Shown here in pieces: positions 31,250 to 40,283 of a stretch of DNA of 64,000 bases; position 1 is the first letter of the stretch; each line of letters begins with the position of its first letter. Location of the stretch: NCBI RefSeq assembly GCF_030411955.1, contig NZ_JASNRA010000002.1, forward strand, positions 310,001 to 374,000, read 5' to 3'. The stretch is from Massilia sp. YIM B02443. GTDB taxonomy: Bacteria > Pseudomonadota > Gammaproteobacteria > Burkholderiales > Burkholderiaceae_D. The position numbers were made by a program, and so were the translations under genes. The notes under the pieces were generated by a model that searched no databases, was not told the DNA's origin, and saw only the letters and a program-made list of their open reading frames with translations.

Positions 31250-32263
31250 ATGGACACCTCGAAGAAAATGGCGGCAGGGATCACCGGATTTGCCAGCATG
31301 CTCTGGCTGGGGCTGACGGCTGCCGTCGCGGCCAACCAGCGCCGCCTGGTGTTCAACCCGACGCTGGAACGCGAGGTCAAGAGTCCACGCTCGAGCGGCC
31401 ACCGCACCCGCCCGGTGGTGCTGCGCGCCAAGGACGGCACCCGCCTGTGCGGCTGGCTGATGACGCCGACCATTCCCGGCCCACGTCCCGCCGTGCTGTA
31501 TTTCGGCGGCCGTTCCGAAGAAGTCTCGTGGGTGGTGCGCGATGCCGGCAAGCTGTTCCCCAACATGACCGTGCTGGCGATGAACTACCGCGGCTACGGC
31601 GAGTCGCAAGGCATCCCGGCCGAGATCCACATGATCGAGGACGGCTGCCTGCTGTTCGACTGGCTGGCCACGCGCGGCCAGGTCGATGCGCGCCGCATCG
31701 CGGTGGTCGGCCGCAGCCTGGGCTCCGGCGTCGCGGTACAGGTGGCCAAGGAGCGCCCGGCCCATTCGGTGGTCCTGATCACGCCCTACGATTCGATCCT
31801 GGCGATCGCCAAGCGGCGCTTCCGCGTGATGCCGATCGAGTACATGCTGCGCCACCGCTTCGAGTCGATCAAGCACGCTCCTGCTCTCAAGGCGCCGACC
31901 TACGTGCTGCGCGCCGCCAGCGACGACGTGGTGCCGCACGCGAATACCGACCTGCTGGTGGCCAAGCTGGGCCGGCTGGTGGCGGACGATACCGTCCCCG
32001 AGTCGGACCACATGAACATCCCTTACCTGGACAGCACCCAGGACATGATCGCCGGCTTCCTCACCCGCCAGTTCGCCCAGCCGGTCGAGCCGGCGATCGC
32101 CGCGGCCGCTGATGCCGCCGCTGCCGCACCGGCCACCGTATTGACCGAAGAGCCCGCAATCGCGGCGGCCAGCGCCGTGCCGATCACCGTCACCGATACC
32201 CCGCCTGCAGCCAACGGTCCGATCCTCCCCGCCCCTAACCTGCCCGAAAAAGCCTCCGCCTGA
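31250..32263 (+). CDS. Membrane-anchored alpha/beta hydrolase
   Basis: 337 aa. An N-terminal hydrophobic segment (about 8-28) probably anchors it in the inner membrane. The hydrolase domain shows AMNYRGYGESQG, nucleophile elbow GRSLGSGVAVQVA (Ser), Asp in RAASDDVVPH and His in ESDHMNIPY. From about residue 280 the chain becomes an Ala/Pro/Thr-rich tail without structure motifs. It resembles the ABHD13/ Bem46-like group; substrate unknown. Stand-alone gene. Confidence 0.85.
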   Translation: MDTSKKMAAGITGFASMLWLGLTAAVAANQRRLVFNPTLEREVKSPRSSGHRTRPVVLRAKDGTRLCGWLMTPTIPGPRPAVLYFGGRSEEVSWVVRDAGKLFPNMTVLAMNYRGYGESQGIPAEIHMIEDGCLLFDWLATRGQVDARRIAVVGRSLGSGVAVQVAKERPAHSVVLITPYDSILAIAKRRFRVMPIEYMLRHRFESIKHAPALKAPTYVLRAASDDVVPHANTDLLVAKLGRLVADDTVPESDHMNIPYLDSTQDMIAGFLTRQFAQPVEPAIAAAADAAAAAPATVLTEEPAIAAASAVPITVTDTPPAANGPILPAPNLPEKASA

Positions 32264-32283
32264 CAAAATAATTGCAAAAGTTG

Positions 32284-32619
32284 TCAGCAGTTATATTTCC
32301 ATCGAATAAATTGGCAAGTAAAATCGTATTTGTCATCAACTTGTAGATTGATGCATATTTGACAGCTTGCGCTGTGATAACCCGTGTTCGCCTTGAAAAC
32401 AGGCGCGCCGGTCGCCCAGTGCCCCGTAGGTTCGCCGGAAGCCTTGTTGCTGACATGCGACATGGGCTTGTTTCCGCCGAAAGAATTGGTCGCCAGATAC
32501 AAATCGTAACCCCCAGCGGTCCCTTGGGCTGACACAATCGCGCAGCGCGGTGCAGCCCGGTGCAGCAGCCTGCCTTGCCGTCGCGCGCTGTCGCAGCAGG
32601 TGCAGCAGGTGCAGCCCAT
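32284..32619 (-). CDS. Doubtful Cys-rich ORF, possible gene remnant
   Basis: 111 aa if read from the ATG at 32619; the first ~30 residues (MGCTCCTCCDSARRQ...) come from a gcagcaggt repeat region and are probably not coding. From the GTG codon around residue 29 on, the translation looks protein-like (GGYDLYLATNSFGGNK, TGHWATGAPVFKANTGYHS, CQICINLQVDDKYDFTCQF) and has lower GC than its surroundings. No family recognised. It occupies the 408-base gap between the hydrolase and the BMP gene. It may be a decayed acquired gene or chance. Confidence 0.3.
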   Translation of the reverse strand: MGCTCCTCCDSARRQGRLLHRAAPRCAIVSAQGTAGGYDLYLATNSFGGNKPMSHVSNKASGEPTGHWATGAPVFKANTGYHSASCQICINLQVDDKYDFTCQFIRWKYNC

Positions 32620-32671
32620 CCCATCGCCAGCCGCGTGGCGGGTACAATATCGCTATTCCAGGAGCTCATAC

Positions 32672-33688
32672 ATGAAATTCAAGCAACTCAGCGTGACCAT
32701 TGCGGCGCTGTGCGTCGCCGGCAGTGCGATGTCGGCGCCGGCAGCAGGTCCGATCGCCGCGCCCAAGCTGGGCGTGGTCTACGATGCTGGCGGCAAGTTC
32801 GACAAGTCGTTCAACCAGTCGGCCTACGAAGGCCTGCAGCGCTTCACCAAGGAAACCGGCGTCAAGGTGCTGGAAGTGCAGGCCAACAGCGATACCCAGG
32901 CCGAACAGGTGATGCGTGGCCTGGCGCGCAAGAAGATCGACCTGATCGCGGCGATCGGCTTCTCGCAGACCCAGGCCGTGCAAAAAGTTGCCAAGGAATT
33001 CCCGAACGTGCGCTTCGTGCTGATCGACAGCATCGCCCAAGGCGCCAACGTCAATTCGGTGATGTTCAAGGAACAGGAAGGCTCCTACCTGGTCGGCACC
33101 GCCGCCGCGATGGCGTCCAAGACCAAGAAGCTGGGCTTCGTCGGCGGCATGGACATTCCGCTGATCCGCGCCTTCGCCTGCGGTTACGCGCAAGGCATCA
33201 AGGCCACCGCGCCGAAGGCCGAGATCGTCCAGAACATGGTCGGCACCACCGCCGCCGCCTGGAACGACCCGGCCAAGGGTGGCGAACTGGCGCGTGCCCA
33301 GTTCGACCGCGGCGTCGACGTGGTGTTCGCGGTGGCCGGCGGCAGCGGCATGGGCGCGCTGCAGATGGCCAAAGAGAAAGGCAAGCTGGCGATCGGCGTC
33401 GATTCGAACCAGAACTACCTGCACCCGGGCACGATGCTGACCTCGATGGTCAAGCGCGTCGACGTGGCGATCTACGATTCGTTCAAGTCGGTGCAGAACG
33501 GCACCTGGAAAGGCGGCGTCACCTATAAAGGCCTGAAAGAAGGCGGCGTCGACTGGGTGCTGGACAAGGACAACCGCAAGGTCGTCACGCCGGACATCGA
33601 AAAGCGCGTGATGGGCGTGCGCAACGATATCATCAACGGCAAGATCAAGGTGATCGACTACCGCGCCGGCAGCAGCTGCCCGGTCTGA
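32672..33688 (+). CDS. BMP-family nucleoside ABC transporter substrate-binding protein
   Basis: 338 aa with a type-I signal peptide (KFKQLSVTIAALCVAGSAMSA-AP) and no lipobox. The BMP/TmpC-like domain starts PKLGVVYDAGGKFDKSFNQS; family blocks KKIDLIAAIGFSQTQAV, KLGFVGGMDIPLIRAFACGY, GVDVVFAVAGGSGMGALQMA, and IGVDSNQNYLHPG. BMP proteins bind purine/pyrimidine nucleosides in the periplasm. Start at the ATG after a ccaggagct ribosome site; TACAAT (32643-32648) is a likely -10. Followed by its ATPase and two permeases. Confidence 0.92.
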   Translation: MKFKQLSVTIAALCVAGSAMSAPAAGPIAAPKLGVVYDAGGKFDKSFNQSAYEGLQRFTKETGVKVLEVQANSDTQAEQVMRGLARKKIDLIAAIGFSQTQAVQKVAKEFPNVRFVLIDSIAQGANVNSVMFKEQEGSYLVGTAAAMASKTKKLGFVGGMDIPLIRAFACGYAQGIKATAPKAEIVQNMVGTTAAAWNDPAKGGELARAQFDRGVDVVFAVAGGSGMGALQMAKEKGKLAIGVDSNQNYLHPGTMLTSMVKRVDVAIYDSFKSVQNGTWKGGVTYKGLKEGGVDWVLDKDNRKVVTPDIEKRVMGVRNDIINGKIKVIDYRAGSSCPV

Positions 33689-33708
33689 TCTTTTAACATC
33701 CCATGACG

Positions 33709-33747
33709 AAGCGCGCCGCACCGGTTGCTCCGGTCCGGCGCGCTTTT
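33709..33747 (+). terminator. Intra-operon terminator after the binding-protein gene
   Basis: Nested stem (aagcgcgccg / cggcgcgctt with inner accgg / ccggt, loop ttgct) ending in TTTT. It lies 21 bases after the BMP stop and before the ATPase gene, so it probably keeps binding-protein mRNA in excess over the membrane complex. Confidence 0.75.
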
Positions 33748-33781
33748 GAATGATGCAACCTCCACATTACGACAGACCGCA

Positions 33782-35311
33782 ATGCAGCCAGCCGTAGAAT
33801 TTCGCAACATTAGCAAGGCCTTCGGGCCGGTGCAGGCGAACGCCGACGTCAGCTTCTCGATCGCCAAGGGCTCGATCCATGGCGTGATCGGCGAAAATGG
33901 CGCCGGCAAATCCACCCTGATGAGCATTCTGTACGGCTATTACCACGCCGACAGTGGCCAGCTCGTCATCAATGGCGCCGAGCAAAAAATCCGCTCCAGC
34001 CAGGAAGCGATCGGCCTCGGCATCGGCATGGTCCACCAGCACTTCATGCTGGTCGAGAACATGACCGTGCTCGACAACGTGATGCTGGGCACCGAGGGTG
34101 GCTTCAAGCTGTCGAAAAAGCGCGCCGAGACCGAAGCCAAGCTGCGCGAGATCTGCACCCGCTACCACCTCGACGTCGATCCGCTGGCCGTCATTTCCGA
34201 CCTGTCGGTCGGCGCCCAGCAGCGCGTTGAAATCCTGAAACAGATCTACCGCAGCGCCGAGATCCTGATCCTGGACGAGCCGACCGCCGTGCTCACCACG
34301 CAAGAGATCGCGTCGCTGTTCGACATCCTGCGCCTGTTCAAGGAACAGGGCAAGACCATCATCCTGATCACCCACAAGCTGGGCGAGATCATGGAGATCA
34401 CCGACCAGGTGACCGTGATGCGCGCGGGCCGCGTGGCCGGCGCCGTCGCCACCGCCGATACCTCGAAGGAGCAGCTGGCCAATATGATGGTCGGCCGTCC
34501 GATCGAGGGCAACCTGCCGCGCAAGCCCTACTCGCCGGGTGCGTCGGTGCTGGCCGTGGAAAACCTGCAGCTGAAAGATGCCAACGGCGTCCAGCTGCTG
34601 GCCGACATCGCACTGAACGTGCGCGCGGGCGAGATCGTCGCCATTGCCGGCGTCTCCGGCAACGGCCAGAGCGAACTGATGGAAATCCTGTCCGGCATGC
34701 GCCTGCCGACCTCCGGCACGGTGACGATGGAGGGCAAGCCCCTGCCCTTCGCCGGCCGCTTGAACGCCGACGGCCTGCCCGCCACCTTCCGCAATCTCGG
34801 CATCGGCCACGTGCCGGAAGACCGCCTGCGCGACGGCGTGATCAAGGATTTCTCGGTGATGCAGAACACCGTGTTCGGCTACCAGGACCGCGTCACCAAC
34901 GGCGCCGGCCTGTTCGACTTCAAGGCCATCGCCGCGCGCTGCGCCCACTTGCTGGAAGAATTCGACGTCCGTCCGAAAGACCCCAACGTGCGCATCGGTT
35001 TGCTGTCCGGCGGCAACCAGCAGAAGGTCGTGATCGCGCGCGAAGTCTCGGCCGCACCGAAGCTGATGCTGGTCGGCCAGCCGACCCGCGGCGTCGACAT
35101 CGGCACCATCGAAAGCATCCACACCCAGCTGCTGCGCCTGCGCGACGAAGGCGTGGCGATCCTGCTGGTGTCGACCGAGCTGGAAGAAGTGCGCGCCCTG
35201 GCCGACCGCATCGTCGTGATGTCGGGCGGCCGCGTCACCGGCGAGCTGAATATTGACGAATTCGACACCACCCGCATCGGCCTCTTGATGGGCGGGATGC
35301 ACAAATCATGA
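33782..35311 (+). CDS. ABC transporter ATP-binding protein (double ABC, BMP-type nucleoside importer)
   Basis: 509 aa with two ABC modules. First module: Walker A GENGAGKST, signature LSVGAQQRVEILK and Walker B ILILDEPTAVL. Second module: degenerate Walker A GVSGNGQSE and signature LLSGGNQQKVVIAREV, with Walker B replaced by LMLVGQPTRGVD. This is the RbsA/YufO-like layout. Start at MQPAVEFRNISK; an upstream in-frame ATG at 33725 lies inside the terminator. It energises the two permeases that follow. Confidence 0.94.
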   Translation: MQPAVEFRNISKAFGPVQANADVSFSIAKGSIHGVIGENGAGKSTLMSILYGYYHADSGQLVINGAEQKIRSSQEAIGLGIGMVHQHFMLVENMTVLDNVMLGTEGGFKLSKKRAETEAKLREICTRYHLDVDPLAVISDLSVGAQQRVEILKQIYRSAEILILDEPTAVLTTQEIASLFDILRLFKEQGKTIILITHKLGEIMEITDQVTVMRAGRVAGAVATADTSKEQLANMMVGRPIEGNLPRKPYSPGASVLAVENLQLKDANGVQLLADIALNVRAGEIVAIAGVSGNGQSELMEILSGMRLPTSGTVTMEGKPLPFAGRLNADGLPATFRNLGIGHVPEDRLRDGVIKDFSVMQNTVFGYQDRVTNGAGLFDFKAIAARCAHLLEEFDVRPKDPNVRIGLLSGGNQQKVVIAREVSAAPKLMLVGQPTRGVDIGTIESIHTQLLRLRDEGVAILLVSTELEEVRALADRIVVMSGGRVTGELNIDEFDTTRIGLLMGGMHKS

Positions 35312-36399
35312 AAACCACTGAACTCCCACGCTGGGCCTCGGGCTTCGTCCTGCCGGTCCTGAACCTGCTGTCCGCGCTCCTGGTCGCGGCCCTGGTGATC
35401 CACCTGCTGGGCGAAAGCCCGGTCGAGTCGCTGCAGATCCTGGTCAACAGCGCCGTGCTCAATCCGGAAGGCCTGAGCTACACGCTGTTCTACGCCTCGA
35501 CGTTTGTGTTCACCGGCCTGGCCGTGTCGATCGCGATGAAGGCCGGCCTGTTCAACATCGGCGCCGAAGGCCAGATGTACCTGGGCGGCCTGGGCCTGAC
35601 CCTGGCCATGCTGAGTTTCGATGCGACGCTGTCGCCGTGGCTGCTGATCCCGCTGGCGATCGTCGCGTCCGCCGTGTTCGGCGCCGGCTGGGCCTTCCTG
35701 CCCGGCTACCTGCAGGCCAAGCGCGGCAGCCACGTGGTGGTCACCACCATCATGTTCAACTTCATCGCCGCCGGCCTGATGAACTTCATCATCGTCAAGT
35801 ACCTGATTCCGGAAGGCGACCAGAACCCGGCCAGCCGCACCTTCAGCGAAGCGGCCATGATGCCGACCCTGTACAACTGGTTCCCGGCGCTGGGCGACAC
35901 GCCGCTGAACATTTCCTTCCTCCTGGCCCTGGTGGCGCTGGCCATCTACGGCGTGGTGGTGTCGCGCTCGAGCTGGGGCTACAAGCTGCAGGCCACGGGC
36001 CTGAACGCCCACGCCGCCCACTACGCGGGCGTGCGCATCAGCCGCACCATCATCGTGGCGATGCTGATCTCGGGCGCCCTGGCCGGCCTGGCAGCGGTGA
36101 ACTCGATCCTCGGCTCGACCCACTACCTGAGCCTGAACTTCCCGGCCGGCGCCGGCTTCATCGGCATCGCGATCGCCCTGATGGGGCGCCAGAATCCGAT
36201 CGGCATCCTGCTGTCGGCGGTGCTGTTCGGCGCCCTGATCCAGGGCGGCTTCGATCTGTCGCTGGAAAAGCCGAACATCCCGCAAGAAACCATCGTCTTC
36301 ATCCAGGGCCTGATCATCCTGTTCTGCGGCGCCATGGAAAACATGTATGGCCCGGCAGTCCTGAAAATGATCAACGCAACACGTAGCAACAAGGGTTAA
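35308..36399 (+). CDS. ABC transporter permease (nucleoside importer)
   Basis: 363 aa, BPD_transp_2 family with about nine membrane segments. Family blocks: GLAVSIAMKAGLFNIGAEGQM, GAGWAFLPGYLQAKRGSHVV, SSWGYKLQATGLNAHAAHYAG and GFIGIAIALMGRQNPIG. Its ATG overlaps the ATPase stop (ATGA). With the second permease it forms the heterodimeric channel of a BMP-type nucleoside importer. Confidence 0.93.
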   Translation: MKTTELPRWASGFVLPVLNLLSALLVAALVIHLLGESPVESLQILVNSAVLNPEGLSYTLFYASTFVFTGLAVSIAMKAGLFNIGAEGQMYLGGLGLTLAMLSFDATLSPWLLIPLAIVASAVFGAGWAFLPGYLQAKRGSHVVVTTIMFNFIAAGLMNFIIVKYLIPEGDQNPASRTFSEAAMMPTLYNWFPALGDTPLNISFLLALVALAIYGVVVSRSSWGYKLQATGLNAHAAHYAGVRISRTIIVAMLISGALAGLAAVNSILGSTHYLSLNFPAGAGFIGIAIALMGRQNPIGILLSAVLFGALIQGGFDLSLEKPNIPQETIVFIQGLIILFCGAMENMYGPAVLKMINATRSNKG

Positions 36400-36402
36400 G
36401 CC

Positions 36403-37368
36403 ATGGAAGACTTCCAGTTCGCCAGCATCGTCGTCTCCACCATCCGCAATGCGCCGGTGCTGATCTTCGCGGCCATGGCCGGCCTGTTTGCCGAGCGCAG
36501 CGGCGTGGTCGACATCGGCCTCGAGGGCAAGATCCTGGCCTCGGCCTTCGTCTCGGCCGGCGTCGCGTATACCTATCAAGACCCGTGGCTGGGCATCGCC
36601 GCCGGCATCCTGGCCTCGATGGCCCTGGCACTGGTGCAGGCTTTCGTCTCGATCACCCAGAAGGGCAACCAGCTGGTGGCCGGCATCGCCATCAACATCG
36701 CCATGAGCGGCCTGACCTTCGTGGTGGCGCAGTACTTCTTCCAGCAGGGCGGCCGCACGCCCGACCTGGGCGAGGCGCGCCTGACCGACATCGTGCTGCC
36801 GGGGACCGAACTGGTGGCCGGCGTGCCGGGCCTGGGCTGGTTCTACGGCCACGTGATCGGCGGCCATTCGGCGCTGGTCTACTTTGCCTTTTTGCTGATC
36901 CCGGTCGTGCACTGGACCCTGTACCACACCCGCTTCGGCCTGCGCCTGCGCGCCTGCGGCGAGAACCCGCACGCGGCCGACGCCGCCGGCATCCCGGTCC
37001 AGCGCACCCGCTACACGGCGATGATCATCGCCGGCGTGCTGTGCTCGTTCTCGGGCGCCTACCTGTCGATCGTGCAGAGCGGCTTCTTCTTGCGCGACAT
37101 GTCAGCCGGCGCCGGCTACCTGGCCTTGACGGCGCTGGTGTTCGGCAACTGGCGTCCGCTGTACACGGCGCTGGGCTGCATGATGTTCGGCTTCTTCTCG
37201 GCGGTGCAGATCCAGATCGAAGGCGTCGACCTGCCGGTGGTGGGCCGCATCCCGGGGTCGCTGATCCAGATGATCCCGTACGTCGTGACCGTGATCGTGC
37301 TGGCCGGCCTGATGGCCAAATCGGTGGCGCCGAAAGCGCTCGGCAAGCCGTTCGTCAAGTCGCGCTAA
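36403..37368 (+). CDS. ABC transporter permease (nucleoside importer)
   Basis: 321 aa, the second, shorter BPD_transp_2 permease. Typical motifs: FAAMAGLFAERSGVVDIGLE, then GNQLVAGIAINIAMSGLTF, RFGLRLRACGENPHAADAAG, and GYLALTALVFGNWRP. It starts three bases after the first permease stop. Last gene of the importer operon. Confidence 0.93.
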   Translation: MEDFQFASIVVSTIRNAPVLIFAAMAGLFAERSGVVDIGLEGKILASAFVSAGVAYTYQDPWLGIAAGILASMALALVQAFVSITQKGNQLVAGIAINIAMSGLTFVVAQYFFQQGGRTPDLGEARLTDIVLPGTELVAGVPGLGWFYGHVIGGHSALVYFAFLLIPVVHWTLYHTRFGLRLRACGENPHAADAAGIPVQRTRYTAMIIAGVLCSFSGAYLSIVQSGFFLRDMSAGAGYLALTALVFGNWRPLYTALGCMMFGFFSAVQIQIEGVDLPVVGRIPGSLIQMIPYVVTVIVLAGLMAKSVAPKALGKPFVKSR

Positions 37369-37393
37369 GCGCGTCGTTGTCTCGCTATACCGT

Positions 37394-37415
37394 CCTGCCC
37401 GCGCCCGCGGGCAGG
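37394..37415 (+). terminator. Hairpin after the importer operon
   Basis: Perfect inverted repeat cctgcccgcg / cgcgggcagg with a two-base centre, 25 bases after the permease stop. No T-run follows, so it could be a transcript-end stabiliser or factor-dependent site. Confidence 0.4.
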
Positions 37416-37619
37416 AAGCGTTCCCCCCTCTCTGCCCTGCTTCCTCCGCTCCCGGCGCCCTGAACGTCGATCCTGCGCCACAAAAGTTCAAATATTGCCG
37501 TAGCAAAAACACAAAAAACGGCACTTTTTGGTGATTCATCTGAGAAAATCACCAATTTCCACGCGGCAATTCGGCAAACGCTGCACCATCCGGCCGGCCT
37601 GCACTTCTTAGACGACACC

Positions 37620-39230
37620 ATGCAACTTCAGAATCTCAAGATCCGCACTCTCCTGTTCGGCGGTTTCGCCGCCATCCTGGCCCTCATGCTGCTGCTGGTC
37701 GGCACCGGCCTGGTCCAGATGAAGAACGCCGAGACCAGGACCGACCGCCTGACCGGCGAAAGCATGCAGCGCCTGGCCATGCTGCAGGAATGGCAGGCGA
37801 TCATCGAAACCAACGCCGCGCGCACCCTGGCCGCGATCAAGATGGCCGACGCCAACGACGAAAAATTCTTCACCGATGCGATCGCCACGTCGTCCAAGCG
37901 TTCCGACGTGCTGCAAAAGGAACTCAAGGAAAGCCTGTCGACCGACCCTGCCGCTTCGGCCCTGTTCGAACAGGTCGACGCGCAGCGCGAAGGCTACCGC
38001 GCCGCGCGCAAGGCCGTGATGGCGCAAAAGGCCGCCGGCGAAACCGAAGCGGTGCGCAAATTCCTGGACACCGACATGTTGCCGCGCGTGCGCGCCTATG
38101 TCGATTCGCTGGGCGCGATCGTCAAGTACCAGCAGGACGTGGTGAACAAGGACGCCGAAGAGATCGACGCCGGCTTCCAGACCAACCTGATGCTGCAGAC
38201 CACCCTGACCGTGATCGCCCTGCTGGCCGGCGCCGGCTTCGCCTGGTGGATCAGCCGCCGCATCAGCGCGCCGCTGACCGAAGCGGTGGCCGTGGCCCAG
38301 ACCGTGGCCCAGGGCGACCTGACCAGCCGCATCGTGGCGCAGGGCAGCAACGAAACCGGCGCCCTGATGGCTGCGCTGCGCGACATGAACGACAACCTGG
38401 TCAGCATCGTCGGCCAGGTGCGCACCGGCACCGAGACCATTGGCGAAGCGGCCAGCCAGATCTCGGCCGGCAACCTGGAACTGTCGGTCCGCACCGAACA
38501 GCAGGCCAGCGCGCTGGAAGAAACCGCGTCGTCGATGGAAGAACTGACCTCGACCGTGCGCCAGAACGCCGAGAATGCGCGTGAAGCCAACGGGCTGGCC
38601 CAGGTCGCCTCGCAGGTGGCCGGCCGCGGCGGCGAGACCGTCGGCCGCGTGGTCAACACCATGAATGCGATCGCCGATTCGTCGAAGAAGATCGCCGACA
38701 TCACCGGCGTCATCGACGGCATCGCGTTCCAGACCAATATCCTGGCGCTGAACGCCGCGGTGGAAGCGGCGCGCGCCGGCGAACAGGGCCGCGGCTTCGC
38801 CGTGGTGGCCTCGGAAGTGCGCAACCTGGCGCAGCGCTCGGCCGCCGCCGCCAAGGAAATCAAGACCCTGATCGGCGACTCGACCGGCAAGGTCGAGGAA
38901 GGCAGCCGCCTGGTGTCGGACGCCGGCACCACCATGCAGGAAATCGTGGACAGCATCAACCGCGTGACCACCATCATGTCCGACATCGCGATGGCCAGCC
39001 AGGAGCAGTCGGCCGGCATCGAGCAGGTCAATGGCGCGATCGCGCAGATGGACCAGGTGACGCAGCAGAACGCGGCGCTGGTGGAAGAAGCGGCGGCCGC
39101 CTCGAGCGCGATGCGCGAGCAGGCCGACGCGCTGGCGGCGCTGGTGTCGACCTTCCGCTTCGAAGCCGCGCAGGCGCACGGCGGCCGTCCGGCGCTGCGC
39201 AACACTGCGCGTCCGGCGCTGACCGCGTAA
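37620..39230 (+). CDS. Methyl-accepting chemotaxis protein
   Basis: 536 aa chemoreceptor. Transmembrane segment about 10-32, periplasmic ligand domain about 33-190 (4-helix-bundle type: [20 protein letters not shown]...), second segment about 191-212, HAMP about 213-265, then the signalling hairpin with the conserved tip [20 protein letters not shown] and [20 protein letters not shown]. Methylation helices are Glu/Gln-Ser rich. No C-terminal NWETF-type docking pentapeptide (ends ARPALTA). Ligand unknown; its place right after the nucleoside importer makes nucleosides or purines a reasonable guess. Confidence 0.93.
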   Translation: MQLQNLKIRTLLFGGFAAILALMLLLVGTGLVQMKNAETRTDRLTGESMQRLAMLQEWQAIIETNAARTLAAIKMADANDEKFFTDAIATSSKRSDVLQKELKESLSTDPAASALFEQVDAQREGYRAARKAVMAQKAAGETEAVRKFLDTDMLPRVRAYVDSLGAIVKYQQDVVNKDAEEIDAGFQTNLMLQTTLTVIALLAGAGFAWWISRRISAPLTEAVAVAQTVAQGDLTSRIVAQGSNETGALMAALRDMNDNLVSIVGQVRTGTETIGEAASQISAGNLELSVRTEQQASALEETASSMEELTSTVRQNAENAREANGLAQVASQVAGRGGETVGRVVNTMNAIADSSKKIADITGVIDGIAFQTNILALNAAVEAARAGEQGRGFAVVASEVRNLAQRSAAAAKEIKTLIGDSTGKVEEGSRLVSDAGTTMQEIVDSINRVTTIMSDIAMASQEQSAGIEQVNGAIAQMDQVTQQNAALVEEAAAASSAMREQADALAALVSTFRFEAAQAHGGRPALRNTARPALTA

Positions 39231-39270
39231 GGTTGATCCGGGCGGCGCATGGCCGCCTTGCTGTCGAACG

Positions 39271-39296
39271 AACGCCGGGATTTCCCGGCGTTTTTT
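39271..39296 (+). terminator. Intrinsic terminator of the chemoreceptor gene
   Basis: Stem aacgccggga / tcccggcgtt followed by six T. It lies 40 bases after the MCP stop and overlaps the stop codon of the convergent MipA gene. Confidence 0.9.
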
Positions 39297-40170
39297 ATGG
39301 CGTGACCGGATCTATCGGTTCGTAGACGGCGGCGCGGCGGCTGGAGCGGGCCAGCGTCCAGGCGAAGCCGATGCCGGCCGAGGCGCCGCTGTTCTTCAGG
39401 TGCAGCGGGCTGTCGTTGTTGGCGCTGCCAGCGTAGGACTCATAGCGCACGAAGCCGAACACGCGCACATCCGGATTCATCTGGCGCGTGGCGAACAGGC
39501 CCACGCGCGCCAGCACCAGGCCGACGTCGGCCTCGTAGGACGGGCGCGACGCGCTGGCGTACTGCGGCGCCACTTCATAGAAGTAGCGGTTCAGGCGCTT
39601 GTCGCCGAACACCACCGAGGCATTCGCTTCGAACGACCATGGCGCCGTGGCCCTGCCCGGCAGGCCGCGCATTTCATAGGCCAGCTTCGGCTCGAAGGTC
39701 CAGCCCTGGCGCCGCAGGCCGCCCCTGGCCTCGATCACCGCGCGCAGCGGCAGTTCGGCGCGCAGGCGGCTGGTGGGGCTGAGGTCGGCCAGCTTGATCT
39801 TCAGGCGCGGGCCGAACTCGAACAGCGTGCCCAGGTCGGGCATGCCCCGTCTCGCGTCGACATCGTCGGAGTCGGACGGCAAGGCCCCGGCCAGGCCGAT
39901 GTCGAATTCGGCGCGCTCGGAGCGGAACAGGCGCGCGCCCACGCCGTTCTGGTCGGCGCGCAGCACTTCGCCGCGGTACAGCAGGTAGGGCAAGGCCAGC
40001 ACGCGGCCGTTGCGGTCGTCGGCGCCGGGGTAGGCCGGGGTGGTGACGCCGAAGGCGCCGACGCCGAATTCCCACAGGGGCAATCTGCTTTCGTCGCCCG
40101 ACTGGGCGACGGCCGGGAGCGACAGGAGTGTGCAGGCGCAGGCCAGGACGGCCTTCAGGGGTGGCGACAT
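39295..40170 (-). CDS. MipA/OmpV outer-membrane protein
   Basis: 291 aa with a signal peptide (about 1-22, cleaved after VAQ or AVA-Q). Beta-barrel with alternating strands; MipA/OmpV blocks include WEFGVGAFGVTTPAYPGADD, VLALPYLLYRGEVLRADQNG, EFDIGLAGALPSDSDD, and NRYFYEVAPQYASASRPSY. Family members are porin-like or scaffold proteins for peptidoglycan enzymes. The stop codon lies within the T-run of the MCP terminator. Confidence 0.9.
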   Translation of the reverse strand: MSPPLKAVLACACTLLSLPAVAQSGDESRLPLWEFGVGAFGVTTPAYPGADDRNGRVLALPYLLYRGEVLRADQNGVGARLFRSERAEFDIGLAGALPSDSDDVDARRGMPDLGTLFEFGPRLKIKLADLSPTSRLRAELPLRAVIEARGGLRRQGWTFEPKLAYEMRGLPGRATAPWSFEANASVVFGDKRLNRYFYEVAPQYASASRPSYEADVGLVLARVGLFATRQMNPDVRVFGFVRYESYAGSANNDSPLHLKNSGASAGIGFAWTLARSSRRAAVYEPIDPVTP

Positions 40171-40220
40171 GGGACCTCGAACCGGTTCAGGAAGATGAAC
40201 ACGATTCTATCGGAGTTCGC

Positions 40221-40247
40221 GCGCGCCCTGCACGTGCGAGGGCGCGC
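40221..40247 (-). terminator. Hairpin after the S1/P1 nuclease gene
   Basis: Perfect 9-bp stem gcgcgccct / agggcgcgc with a 9-nt loop, 36 bases downstream of the nuclease stop on the minus strand. No T-run follows. Confidence 0.35.
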
Positions 40248-40283
40248 ATCAAGGACGCCGCGTCACGGCGCCCTGCCCGATGC

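Noticed and set aside
32264..32671. Purine riboswitch upstream of the BMP gene
   Set aside because: No conserved purine-aptamer core or paired loops were visible; the region instead holds a doubtful minus-strand frame.
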